A stretch of 16,505 nucleotides of DNA from Candidatus Eiseniibacteriota bacterium (GTDB taxonomy: Bacteria > Eisenbacteria > RBG-16-71-46), in contig JAHFBX010000025.1 of assembly GCA_023249815.1 (NCBI GenBank), positions 1 through 16,505 on the forward strand. The letters run 5' to 3'. Made by a program: the position numbers and the translations under genes. Shown one piece after another: positions 8,509 through 15,288 of this stretch (within the stretch, counting starts at the first letter, position 1; the number at the start of each line of letters is the position of its first letter). Under the pieces are notes generated by a model that did not search any database, was not told the DNA's origin, and saw only the letters and a list, made by a program, of their open reading frames with translations.

Positions 8509-9353
8509 TCGTCCTGGTGACCGGCGCGGCGGGCATGCTGGGACATGCCGTGCTGCCCGCGCTCCAGCATGCCGGACACCGGACGACGGCGCTCACGGAC
8601 CTCGATGTGACGCGCAAGGACGACGTGCGTGCGGCCACGCTCGAGGCCAAGCCGGACTGGGTCTGCCATCTCGCGGCGTTCACGGACGTGGACGTCTGCG
8701 AGTCACGCGAGGACCACGCCATGAAGGTGAACGGCGAGGGTGCGGGCATTGTCGCCGCGGCGGCGGCCGAGGCAGGGGCGGCGATACTTTCGATGTCCAC
8801 CGATTACGTGTTCGCGGGCGACGACCCCAGGCCGCGGCGCGAGAACGACCCGACCGGACCGCTCTCGGCCTATGGCCGGAGCAAGCTCGCGGGAGAGCAC
8901 GCGGTCCGGGCCGCGAACCCACGCCACGCCATCGTGCGCACCGCCTGGCTCTACGGGCATGGCGGCAAGAACTTCGTGGATACGATCCGTGCGCGCGCGC
9001 TGGCGGGCGGGCCGCTCGCGGTCGTGGATGACCAGCACGGCTCGCCCACGTGGACGCGGGACCTGGCGGGCGCGCTCGTCCGGTTCATGGAGACGGGCGC
9101 CGTGGGGACGTTCCATGCCACGAACGAGGGCTCGTGCACGTGGCACGAGTTCGCGGTCGAGATCTGCGCGCTCGCCGGCGCGAATGTGACGGTATCGCGC
9201 CTCTCGAGCGCCGGGCTCGCGCGTCCAGCCCGGCGACCGGCTTACTCGGTGCTCGACACGTCGCGGCTGCAGCAAGTCCTGGGTCACGCGCTGCCACACT
9301 GGCGGGACGCGCTCGCGCGCTACCTCGCGCAACCGGCGCCGGTGAAGGGCTAG
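8505..9353 (+). CDS. rfbD: dTDP-4-dehydrorhamnose reductase family protein (RmlD-like)
   Basis: This is an extended short-chain dehydrogenase that would reduce dTDP-4-keto-rhamnose to dTDP-rhamnose with NAD(P)H. The 282-residue product has the Rossmann motif TGAAGMLG (G7, G10, G13), the RmlD-type STDYVF at 98-103, and the catalytic YGRSK (Y123, K127). Other family patterns include DVTRKDDV, HLAAFTDVDVCE and YGHGGKNFVDTI. The GTG start at 8505 overlaps the upstream stop by four bases (GTGA). Together with the preceding thymidylyltransferase it gives the first and last steps of dTDP-rhamnose synthesis; the dehydratase (RmlB) and epimerase (RmlC) are not in this window. A related reductase making another deoxysugar remains possible. 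Confidence 0.88.
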   Translation: MIVLVTGAAGMLGHAVLPALQHAGHRTTALTDLDVTRKDDVRAATLEAKPDWVCHLAAFTDVDVCESREDHAMKVNGEGAGIVAAAAAEAGAAILSMSTDYVFAGDDPRPRRENDPTGPLSAYGRSKLAGEHAVRAANPRHAIVRTAWLYGHGGKNFVDTIRARALAGGPLAVVDDQHGSPTWTRDLAGALVRFMETGAVGTFHATNEGSCTWHEFAVEICALAGANVTVSRLSSAGLARPARRPAYSVLDTSRLQQVLGHALPHWRDALARYLAQPAPVKG

Positions 9354-9366
9354 GGAGGAAGAGGTC

Positions 9367-10122
9367 ATGGCCACACGCAGGGGTCGCACGGACGCGGGAC
9401 CGCTCGAACGACAGGCGCGCGCGGCGCTGCGGGACACGGCACGCACGCTCGCGCAGCTCGAGAAGCGGAACGCCGCGGCGGTGGCGGCGGCCGCCGAGTT
9501 GCTCATGGGATGTTTCGAGAACGGCGGTACGGCGTACTTCTGTGGCAACGGCGGTAGCGCGGCCGACGCGCAACACTTGGCGGCCGAGTTCTCCGGCCGT
9601 TACCTCGTGGATCGGCCCGGCCTGCCCGCGGTGGCACTGACCACCAACTCGTCGGCCGTGACCGCGATCGGCAACGACTACGGCTACGACGACGTGTTCT
9701 CGCGCCAGCTCGAAGGGCTGGGCTCGCCCGGCGACGTGCTGGTGGCGATCACCACGAGCGGGCGTTCCGAGAGTGTGCGGCGCGCCGTGCGCGCCGCGCA
9801 TGCGCTGGAGATGACGGTGATCGGCATGACCGGCGCCAAGGGCGGCGAATTCGCGGCGCTCTGCGACGTGGCGCTCATCACGCCGAGCGCGGTGACGCCG
9901 AACATCCAGGAGGGCCATATCGCGATGGGCCACGCGTTCTGCCTATTGGTCGAGCGCGCGATGTTCCCGGGCGGTACCCCCGGCAAGGGCCCGCGGCCCT
10001 CCGGTAGGGCCCGCACGCGCCGCGCCGCAGGACGCACGGGTGTGCGAGCGCGCCGTGCGCCGGCAACGCCGCCCGCGCGCGCCCGCCGCCGTCGGGGTAC
10101 GCGGCCTCGGAGGCGCGCTTGA
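9367..10122 (+). CDS. gmhA: SIS-domain phosphoheptose isomerase (GmhA-like) with Arg-rich tail
   Basis: GmhA converts sedoheptulose 7-phosphate to D-glycero-D-manno-heptose 7-phosphate, the first step to ADP- or GDP-heptose for surface glycans. Residues 1-201 align well with the family: GNGGSAADAQHLAAEF at 60-75, with E74 in the place of the catalytic glutamate; TTSGRS at 129-134 for phosphate binding; and NIQEGHI with H184 in the place of the catalytic histidine. The normal family end is near MFP (199-201). Here 50 more residues follow (202-251), with 18 arginines, many prolines and alanines, and no acidic residue. The ATG has GGAGGAAGAGG upstream (9353-9363). The 3' end overlaps the next gene by TTGA. 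A DiaA-like regulatory SIS protein is the main alternative. Confidence 0.82.
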   Translation: MATRRGRTDAGPLERQARAALRDTARTLAQLEKRNAAAVAAAAELLMGCFENGGTAYFCGNGGSAADAQHLAAEFSGRYLVDRPGLPAVALTTNSSAVTAIGNDYGYDDVFSRQLEGLGSPGDVLVAITTSGRSESVRRAVRAAHALEMTVIGMTGAKGGEFAALCDVALITPSAVTPNIQEGHIAMGHAFCLLVERAMFPGGTPGKGPRPSGRARTRRAAGRTGVRARRAPATPPARARRRRGTRPRRRA

Positions 10123-11009
10123 TCGTCTCGCTCATCCTGGCGCTCCGCCCCAAGCAATGGACCAAGAACCTGCTCGTGTTCGCGGGCGTGCTGTTCGCCA
10201 AGCTCGCGGGCGATCCCGCGATGCTCCTGCGCGCGGTGGCTGGGTTCGTGGCGTTCTCGCTGCTCGCGAGCACGGTCTACCTGGTGAACGACCTGAAGGA
10301 CGTCGAGGCCGACCGCCAGCATCCGAAGAAGCGCTTGCGACCGGTGGCCTCCGGGAAGCTCACTCCGGCCATGGCCTGGGCGGCGGTGCCCGTGCTGCTG
10401 GTGTTGGTCGTGCTCCTCTCCATGTGGCTCGGGAAGGCGTTCGCGGCGGTGCTGGGCATCTATCTCGTGAGCAACATGGCATACAGCTTTGGCCTCAAGC
10501 ACCAGGTCATCCTCGACGTGTTCCTCATCGCAGCGGGATTCGTGCTTCGCGCGGTCGCGGGCGTCGAACTGTTGCGCCCGGTGGCGCCCGACACGCAGCT
10601 CTCGTCGTGGCTCCTGGTGTGCACGTTCTTCGGCGCGCTGTTCCTGGCCGTTTCCAAGCGCCGCCGCGAGCTGGTCAACGCCGGGCACACGGCCTCGAAC
10701 CAGCGCGAGGTGCTCGCCACCTACACGCCCGAGTTGCTCGACCGCATGCTCATCGTGTCGGCGTCCACCACGATCATGGCGTACGCGCTCTACACCATCT
10801 GGCCCGCCACCGTGGCCAAGTTCGGCACCGAGTCGCTGATCATGACGGTGCCGGTGGTGGCGTATGGCGTGTTCCGCTACCTGCACCTCGTGCGCGTCTC
10901 GGAGACCAGCGAGGACCCGTCCCAGGTGCTGCTCTCGGACCGCCCGATCCAGGCCACGGTGCTCCTGTTCGTGGTGTTGGCGCTGTGGATCGTGTACGCG
11001 GGGCAGTGA
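10119..11009 (+). CDS. Decaprenyl-phosphate phosphoribosyltransferase-like UbiA-family membrane protein
   Basis: The closest family is decaprenyl-phosphate 5-phosphoribosyltransferase, the UbiA-type enzyme that joins PRPP to a polyprenyl phosphate as the first step to a lipid-linked pentose (arabinose in mycobacteria). Evidence: the N-terminal LRPKQWTKNLLVFAG, the first aspartate motif NDLKDVEAD (N57, D58, D61, D65) followed by RQHP, the KRLRPVASG segment, and SSWLLVCTFFGALFLAVSKRRRE in the second half. Several hydrophobic segments across 296 residues fit the multi-span UbiA fold. The TTG start at 10119 has GGAGG at 10109-10113 and overlaps the isomerase stop; the stop overlaps ispE. PRPP would come from prs further along. 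The true prenyl acceptor and later enzymes are unknown; none of the DprE1/DprE2 type is seen here. Confidence 0.88.
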   Translation: MIVSLILALRPKQWTKNLLVFAGVLFAKLAGDPAMLLRAVAGFVAFSLLASTVYLVNDLKDVEADRQHPKKRLRPVASGKLTPAMAWAAVPVLLVLVVLLSMWLGKAFAAVLGIYLVSNMAYSFGLKHQVILDVFLIAAGFVLRAVAGVELLRPVAPDTQLSSWLLVCTFFGALFLAVSKRRRELVNAGHTASNQREVLATYTPELLDRMLIVSASTTIMAYALYTIWPATVAKFGTESLIMTVPVVAYGVFRYLHLVRVSETSEDPSQVLLSDRPIQATVLLFVVLALWIVYAGQ

Positions 11010-11983
11010 AGACTCGAGCGCGGCCCCGCCGCGTCACGGTGGAGTGCCACGCCAAGCTCAATCTCGGGCTGGCCGTGGGCCCGCTCCGCGCCGACGGGTT
11101 CCACGACCTCGTCACGGTGTTCCAGTCCATCTCGCTCGCCGACACGCTCGCAGCCGAGCGGAGCTCTCGCGGGTTCACGCTGCGCGTGCGGCACGAGGAC
11201 GCCGCCGCAAGTGGCACTCGCTCGCGCGCCACCGAGTCGGATGTGCCCAAGGGTGCCGCGAATCTCGTGCTGCGTGCGGCACGATTGCTCGCGCGCGAGC
11301 AATCGCTCCCGGGTGGCGTGAAGTTCTCGCTCACCAAACGCATTCCTTCTCGCTCCGGGATGGGCGGTGGCAGTGCCGATGCCGCGGCGGCGATGGCGGC
11401 GATACTGGCGCTCCACGGCAGGCGACTCCCTCGCGCGCGATGGATCGACTACGCGTCACAACTCGGATCCGATGTGCCGTTCGCCACGCTCGGCGGCACC
11501 GCACTCGGGCTGGGCCGCGGCGAGCGGCTGCGACGCCTGCGCCTGCGTTCTCCGTTCAGAGCCATCGTGGCGGTGCCGGGATGGCGCGTGTCGACCGTGG
11601 AGGCGTTCAAGCGACACGACGCGGCCAGAAACCACTTGACACCTTGGGAACGCCACCGCAGATTTGCCGTGACCGTTGGGCGACAGCAAGTTGACGCGCT
11701 TTCGCTCACTCGTCGGGGTAATCGATTCGAACAACTTCTGGGACGTCGTCGTCGCGATCTCGAATCGCTGTGTGCACGGCTGCGCACGGCGGGATTGCTC
11801 GAACCACACCTGACCGGGAGTGGATCGGCGGTGTTCGGGATCGTACCGCGCGGCACTTCGGTCCGGGAGATCGTGGAACGTTTCCCAGGCGACGAACCGC
11901 TCTACGTGGTGCGTTCGGTGGGACGCGGCCTGCGGCTCCGAATCCAAGCGACTTCCACGAGGCCACGGAAGGGCCCTCGATGA
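11006..11983 (+). CDS. ispE: 4-diphosphocytidyl-2-C-methyl-D-erythritol kinase
   Basis: IspE is the GHMP kinase of the MEP pathway, phosphorylating CDP-methylerythritol with ATP toward IPP and DMAPP. The 325-residue frame shows AKLNLGL with K17 near the N-terminus, a glycine-rich ATP loop SGMGGGSADAAAA beginning near 117, and LGSDVPF with D156, matching the catalytic Lys/Asp pair of the family. The C-terminal GSGSAVFG is the last GHMP motif. It is some 30 to 40 residues longer than typical, mostly from a basic N-terminal lead and a basic C-terminal tail (STRPRKGPR). The GTG start at 11006 overlaps the UbiA gene by GTGA. ispE next to spoVG is an old gene order shared with Firmicutes. Confidence 0.95.
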   Translation: MKTRARPRRVTVECHAKLNLGLAVGPLRADGFHDLVTVFQSISLADTLAAERSSRGFTLRVRHEDAAASGTRSRATESDVPKGAANLVLRAARLLAREQSLPGGVKFSLTKRIPSRSGMGGGSADAAAAMAAILALHGRRLPRARWIDYASQLGSDVPFATLGGTALGLGRGERLRRLRLRSPFRAIVAVPGWRVSTVEAFKRHDAARNHLTPWERHRRFAVTVGRQQVDALSLTRRGNRFEQLLGRRRRDLESLCARLRTAGLLEPHLTGSGSAVFGIVPRGTSVREIVERFPGDEPLYVVRSVGRGLRLRIQATSTRPRKGPR

Positions 11984-12067
11984 AGCCGCCCCATCCAGCC
12001 GACGCCCAGGAATGGCGTCGCACACGAGCCAGCTGAACCTCAGGGATGGCTCCGAGGTGAACATCTC

Positions 12068-12370
12068 ATGGTCGAGATCACCGAGGTTCGTGTATCGCTG
12101 CGACACGACGATAAGCTCAAGGCGTTCGTGAGCATCACGCTGAACGACTCGTTCGTGATCCGGGGGCTCAAGATCATCCGGGGCAACAGCGGACTGTTCG
12201 TGGCCATGCCGAGTCGCAAGCGCCCCGACGGCCAGCACCAGGACCTCGCGCACCCGATCAACGACGTGACCCGTAAGTACTTGACCGAGAAGGTGATGGC
12301 CGAGTACGAACGCGAGCTGGCCAACCCGTCCGGCCACCCGGGCACATCCGAAGAGCAGCACGCCTATTGA
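12068..12370 (+). CDS. spoVG: Septation / RNA-binding regulator SpoVG
   Basis: SpoVG is a small nucleic-acid-binding regulator first known from sporulation and septation in Bacillus, but common in non-sporulating bacteria. The 100-residue product follows the family throughout: the N-terminal MVEITEVRV, LKAFVSITLNDSFVIRGLKI, GLFVAMPSRK, and DLAHPINDVTRK, ending in a short polar tail. ATG 12068 has an excellent ribosome site GAGGTGA (12054-12060), seven bases upstream. It lies 84 bases after ispE and is probably the last gene of the alaS operon, as two hairpins follow its stop. Confidence 0.96.
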   Translation: MVEITEVRVSLRHDDKLKAFVSITLNDSFVIRGLKIIRGNSGLFVAMPSRKRPDGQHQDLAHPINDVTRKYLTEKVMAEYERELANPSGHPGTSEEQHAY

Positions 12371-12408
12371 GGCCTGCCCGCGGGTCCCCCGCCCGCGGTG
12401 ACGGCCTC
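12369..12408 (+). terminator. Two-step hairpin at the spoVG stop
   Basis: An outer stem GAGGCC (12369-12374) / GGCCTC (12403-12408) encloses an inner 7-bp stem CCGCGGG (12378-12384) / CCCGCGG (12392-12398), starting inside the spoVG stop codon. No T-run follows directly. It is a plausible transcript-end structure for the alaS-spoVG unit. Confidence 0.4.
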
Positions 12409-12455
12409 TCGAGACGCGGCTCGCTCGGCGTCGCGGGGCTCCCGTCCGACCGCTC

Positions 12456-12499
12456 GCGCGCTCGCTAGTCCGCGAGCGCGCAACACGCTGCGTCGTTTT
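12456..12499 (+). terminator. Strong 10-bp hairpin followed by a short T-run
   Basis: GCGCGCTCGC (12456-12465) and GCGAGCGCGC (12472-12481) pair perfectly over ten bases around a six-base loop. TTTT follows at 12496-12499, fourteen bases after the stem, too far for a classical intrinsic terminator. It ends just before the candidate tRNA promoter, so a boundary between two transcripts is the simplest reading. Confidence 0.5.
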
Positions 12500-12507
12500 C
12501 TCCGCGG

Positions 12508-12537
12508 TTGACGCGCCCACTCGCGCCCCGTTATCCT
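12508..12537 (+). promoter_or_regulatory. Candidate sigma-70-type promoter for tRNA-Gln (and possibly prs)
   Basis: TTGACG (12508-12513, five of six to consensus) and TATCCT (12532-12537, four of six) stand 18 bases apart. This is the best promoter match in the window. Transcription would start near 12544, about 140 bases before the tRNA, so 5' processing would be needed, and it could continue into prs. Confidence 0.5.
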
Positions 12538-12682
12538 GCGCGCCGCTTTTCCCACACGCAGTTCTCTGGGCCAGCAGCTTTCACCCCGACCCGGATCCGG
12601 AGCCTGACGCGGCGCTCGTCACTCACGAGTTTCGCGGCGGGTAGCCCGGCGGGCGGTCCGTGACGGAAACCCCGTTCGTTGG

Positions 12683-12757
12683 TGGGGCGTGGCCAAGCGG
12701 TAAGGCACGAGACTTTGGCTCTCGCATTCGGAGGTTCGAATCCTCCCGCCCCAGCCA
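12683..12757 (+). tRNA. tRNA-Gln (anticodon UUG)
   Basis: The cloverleaf is complete. The acceptor stem is TGGGGCG (12683-12689) with CGCCCCA (12747-12753); the D-arm is GCC...GGC; the anticodon stem is CGAGA (12708-12712) with TCTCG (12720-12724); the loop carries TTG at 12715-12717; the variable region is five bases; the T-arm is GGAGG (12730-12734) with CCTCC (12742-12746) and loop TTCGAAT. Discriminator G12754 is followed by an encoded CCA (12755-12757). UUG reads CAA and, by wobble, CAG. It occupies the place where glmU stands in the Bacillus order. Confidence 0.97.
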
Positions 12758-12828
12758 TTTTCGAGGGGGCAGGGGGCTTGGGCGCCGTCTCCTGCTCTTC
12801 CCTGATGCACCCGAGATCACTGGAGCGT

Positions 12829-12849
12829 CGCCGGGTGTAGCGCCCGGCG
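12829..12849 (+). other. Hairpin in the prs leader
   Basis: CGCCGGG (12829-12835) and CCCGGCG (12843-12849) form a 7-bp stem with a seven-base loop, midway between the tRNA and prs. It could protect the tRNA 3' trailer, act on prs expression, or be chance in GC-rich sequence. No T-run follows. Confidence 0.3.
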
Positions 12850-12925
12850 CGCCGGCGTGTCGCGCGTTCCCGGCGCGGCGCGGAAGTCGTCCCATCCCTC
12901 GAGCGTCCACATTCGGAGGTCGGGC

Positions 12926-13858
12926 TTGGATCCCTGTCGCGTATTCGCCGGAACCGCGAGCGAACCGCTCACGAAAGCCATCTGCGAGCGCCTCAAGGTG
13001 CCGGTCGGCGACGTCATCGTGTCACGGTTCGAGGACGGCGAGGTCTCGGTTCGCTTCAACGAGAACATCCGTGGCAGCGACGTGTTCATCGTGCAATCCA
13101 CGAACGCGCCCGCGGATCACCTGATGGAGTTGCTCGTCATGCTCGACGCCGCCAAGCGTGCGTCGGCGCGGCGCGTCACTGCGGTGCTGCCCTACTTCGG
13201 CTACGCGCGTCAGGACCGCAAGGACCAGCCGCGCGCGCCGATCACGGCCAAGCTCGTCGCGAACCTGATCACCGTGGCCGGCGCCGATCGCGCGCTCACC
13301 ATGGACCTGCACAGCGCGCAGATCCAGGGCTTCTTCGACATCCCGCTCGACCACCTCTACGCCGCACCCGTGCTGATCGAGCATTTCACTCGCATGAACC
13401 TGCCGAACCTGGTCGTGGTCGCGCCCGACATCGGCAGCGTCAAGATGGCGCGCGCCTACGCCAAGCGCCTGGGCGCGGACCTGGCGCTCGTGGACAAGCG
13501 CCGGCCGAAGGCGGATTCGGTCGAGGTCATGAACATCATCGGTGACGTCGAGGGCAAGAATGCCGTCATGTTCGACGATGTCGTCACCACGGCGCGCACG
13601 CTGTGCCAGGCGGCGGTCGCCATGAAGGCGCAGGGCGCCAAGGACATCTATGCCGGCGTCACGCACGGCGTGCTATGTCCCGGCTCGCTCGAGCGTGTCG
13701 CGGAGTCGCCGATCAAGCAGATCGTCGTCACCGACACCGTGCATCACGCGGCCGGTTCGCTCGGCTCTCAGGTGACCGTGCTGAGCGTTGCGGGCCTGCT
13801 GGGCGAGGCCGTGCAGCGCATCCACGAGGAGCGCTCGCTGAGCTCGCTGTTCGTCTGA
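12926..13858 (+). CDS. prs: Ribose-phosphate pyrophosphokinase (PRPP synthetase)
   Basis: Prs makes PRPP from ribose 5-phosphate and ATP for nucleotides, His and Trp, and here also for the UbiA-type phosphoribosyltransferase. I choose the TTG at 12926 because GGAGG (12915-12919) lies six bases before it and the resulting 310 residues match the usual length; the frame stays open further upstream, but that part has no family resemblance. Motifs: VSRFEDGE, YFGYARQDRKDQPRAPITAK, DLHSAQIQGFFDIP, and the catalytic DKRRPK. The ribose-phosphate loop reads DDVVTTART (217-225), whereas the common form is DDxxDTxGT: T221 and R224 replace the usual Asp and Gly. The ending, with HEERSLSSLF, is typical of the family. 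Confidence 0.95.
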   Translation: MDPCRVFAGTASEPLTKAICERLKVPVGDVIVSRFEDGEVSVRFNENIRGSDVFIVQSTNAPADHLMELLVMLDAAKRASARRVTAVLPYFGYARQDRKDQPRAPITAKLVANLITVAGADRALTMDLHSAQIQGFFDIPLDHLYAAPVLIEHFTRMNLPNLVVVAPDIGSVKMARAYAKRLGADLALVDKRRPKADSVEVMNIIGDVEGKNAVMFDDVVTTARTLCQAAVAMKAQGAKDIYAGVTHGVLCPGSLERVAESPIKQIVVTDTVHHAAGSLGSQVTVLSVAGLLGEAVQRIHEERSLSSLFV

Positions 13859-13950
13859 CCGGATTCGTTCGCGTCGTCTAGGAAAGTGGGCGCGTCGCGC
13901 GCCTCGAGGGTTTCGCACTCGCAGTCGGTTCCAGGCAAGGGGAGGCAGTC

Positions 13951-14655
13951 ATGGCGGTCATCCAGTTGAAGGGCTCGCGTCGCGAGAGCCTGGGCAAGGG
14001 CGGTGCGCGCAAGGCGCGCGCGGCCGGCCAGATCCCGGGCGTCATCTACGGCCACGGTGAAAAGCCGGTGCCGGTGGCGGTGGACTTCAAGGAGTTCGAG
14101 CTGGCGCTGCGCGGCCACAAAGGCGGCAACGCCATCGTCAATCTGAACGTCGGCAGCGGCGACATGACGGCACTCGTGCGCGACGTGCAGTTCGACCCGC
14201 TCTCGCGTCAGATCATCCACCTGGACTTCCAGCACATCTCGCTCACCGAGCAGATCGTGGTCGAAGTCGCCGTGCACTTCGTCGGCTTGCCGATCGGCGT
14301 CAAGGACGGCGGCGGCATCCTCGAGCACATCGTGCGCACGCTGCAGGTTCGCTGCCTGCCGACGGCGATCCCGCCCAGCATCGACGTGGACGTGACCGCG
14401 TTGAACATCGGCGACAACCTGCACGTCCGCGATCTCCCGGCCATGGGATTCGAGATCGTTTCGGAAGGTGATGTGACCGTGGCCGCGGTGGTCGCGCCGG
14501 CGGTCGAGGAAGTCGCGGCTCCGGCGGTGGTCGAGGAGGGCGCGGCGGTGGCGGCCGCGGCCGAGCCCGAGGTGGTCGCGACGAAGGGCAAGAAGGACGC
14601 CGAGCCGGCAGTGCCGGAGGCGGGCGGCAAGGAAGCCAAGAAGGAGAAGAAGTAA
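13951..14655 (+). CDS. rplY: 50S ribosomal protein L25 / general stress protein CTC
   Basis: This is the two-domain L25 (TL5/CTC) type that binds 5S rRNA. Family features in the 234-residue product: RRESLGKGGARKARAAGQIPGVIYG at the N-terminus, VRDVQFDPLSRQIIHLDFQ near 80, and the C-terminal beta domain with VKDGGGILEHI and IPPSIDVDVTALNIGD. The last 60 residues are a low-complexity Ala/Val/Glu stretch followed by a Lys-rich end (KKEKK), as often seen in this type. ATG 13951 has a strong ribosome site, AAGGGGAGG (13937-13945). A small inverted repeat, GGCGCG/CGCGCC (13889-13903), lies in the 92-base gap after prs. Confidence 0.96.
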   Translation: MAVIQLKGSRRESLGKGGARKARAAGQIPGVIYGHGEKPVPVAVDFKEFELALRGHKGGNAIVNLNVGSGDMTALVRDVQFDPLSRQIIHLDFQHISLTEQIVVEVAVHFVGLPIGVKDGGGILEHIVRTLQVRCLPTAIPPSIDVDVTALNIGDNLHVRDLPAMGFEIVSEGDVTVAAVVAPAVEEVAAPAVVEEGAAVAAAAEPEVVATKGKKDAEPAVPEAGGKEAKKEKK

Positions 14656-14661
14656 CCGGCC

Positions 14662-15288
14662 GTGTGGCTGGTCCTGGCTCTCGGGAACCCGGGTGAGCGC
14701 TATGCGCGGACCCGGCACAACGTGGCATGGCGCACGCTCGATCTATTGGCGGCGCGGCATGGCGCGGGCGAAGTCCCGGGACACGCGGCGTTCCACGCGC
14801 GTCGTACGACATTGGCCGGACACGAGGTCGAGTTGTTGAAGCCGCTCACGTTCATGAATCGGAGCGGTGAAGCGCTTCTGGCTTGGCGCGAGCGGGAGGG
14901 AGTGGAATCGCAGTTGCTGGTGGTGAGTGACGATGTGTACCTGCCGTTGGGCCGGCTGCGCGTGCGCGCCGGCGGCTCGAGCGGCGGCCATCGCGGGCTC
15001 GAGAGCATCGAGGCGGCGGTGGGGAGTCGGGACTACGACCGGTTGCGCATCGGCGTCGGGGCCGCGGAGGACTCCTCCGCGCTCCGGGAACACGTTCTGG
15101 AGGAGTTCGCAGCGGAGGAGTCGCCGGTGCTCGAGGAAGTGATCCGCCGCGCGGCGGACGCCGTGGAGTGTTGGGTGGCCGAGGGAGCGCTCGGCGCCAT
15201 GAACCAATTCAATCGCAAGGACGACCCGGAGCCATCCGCTGAACAAGCGGGTGGCGAACCGGAACGACAGGAGGAATCCGAACCGTGA
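14662..15288 (+). CDS. pth: Peptidyl-tRNA hydrolase
   Basis: Pth frees tRNA from peptidyl-tRNAs that drop off the ribosome. The 208-residue protein opens with LALGNPGERYARTRHN, giving N9 and the catalytic H19; KPLTFMNRSG supplies N66, and VSDDVYLPLG supplies D90 in the place of the catalytic aspartate. In the GGHRGLESI segment, R111 stands where E. coli Pth has N114. The protein ends with a short acidic tail (after NQFNRK). The GTG start at 14662 is six bases after the rplY stop; AAGGAGAAG at 14641-14649, inside the rplY end, is the likely ribosome site. The stop overlaps rpsF by GTGA. rplY-pth is a conserved pair. Confidence 0.95.
   Translation: MWLVLALGNPGERYARTRHNVAWRTLDLLAARHGAGEVPGHAAFHARRTTLAGHEVELLKPLTFMNRSGEALLAWREREGVESQLLVVSDDVYLPLGRLRVRAGGSSGGHRGLESIEAAVGSRDYDRLRIGVGAAEDSSALREHVLEEFAAEESPVLEEVIRRAADAVECWVAEGALGAMNQFNRKDDPEPSAEQAGGEPERQEESEP

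Larger units (their letters stand above)
12371..12682 (+). other. Non-coding interval between spoVG and tRNA-Gln
   Basis: These 312 bases contain no credible protein gene on either strand. From left to right they hold the rest of the two-step hairpin, the 10-bp hairpin with T-run, the TTGACG/TATCCT promoter, and then about 145 bases of leader before the tRNA in which I see no further conserved structure. Confidence 0.7.

Noticed and set aside
10040..11005. An open + strand frame leading into ispE from within the isomerase and UbiA genes
   Set aside because: Its upstream part is an out-of-frame reading of the UbiA-family gene; IspE homology begins only after the GTG at 11006.
12857..12925. 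Longer N-terminus for Prs starting at an upstream GTG
   Set aside because: The extra 23 residues do not resemble the family, while TTG 12926 has a well-spaced GGAGG and gives the normal length.
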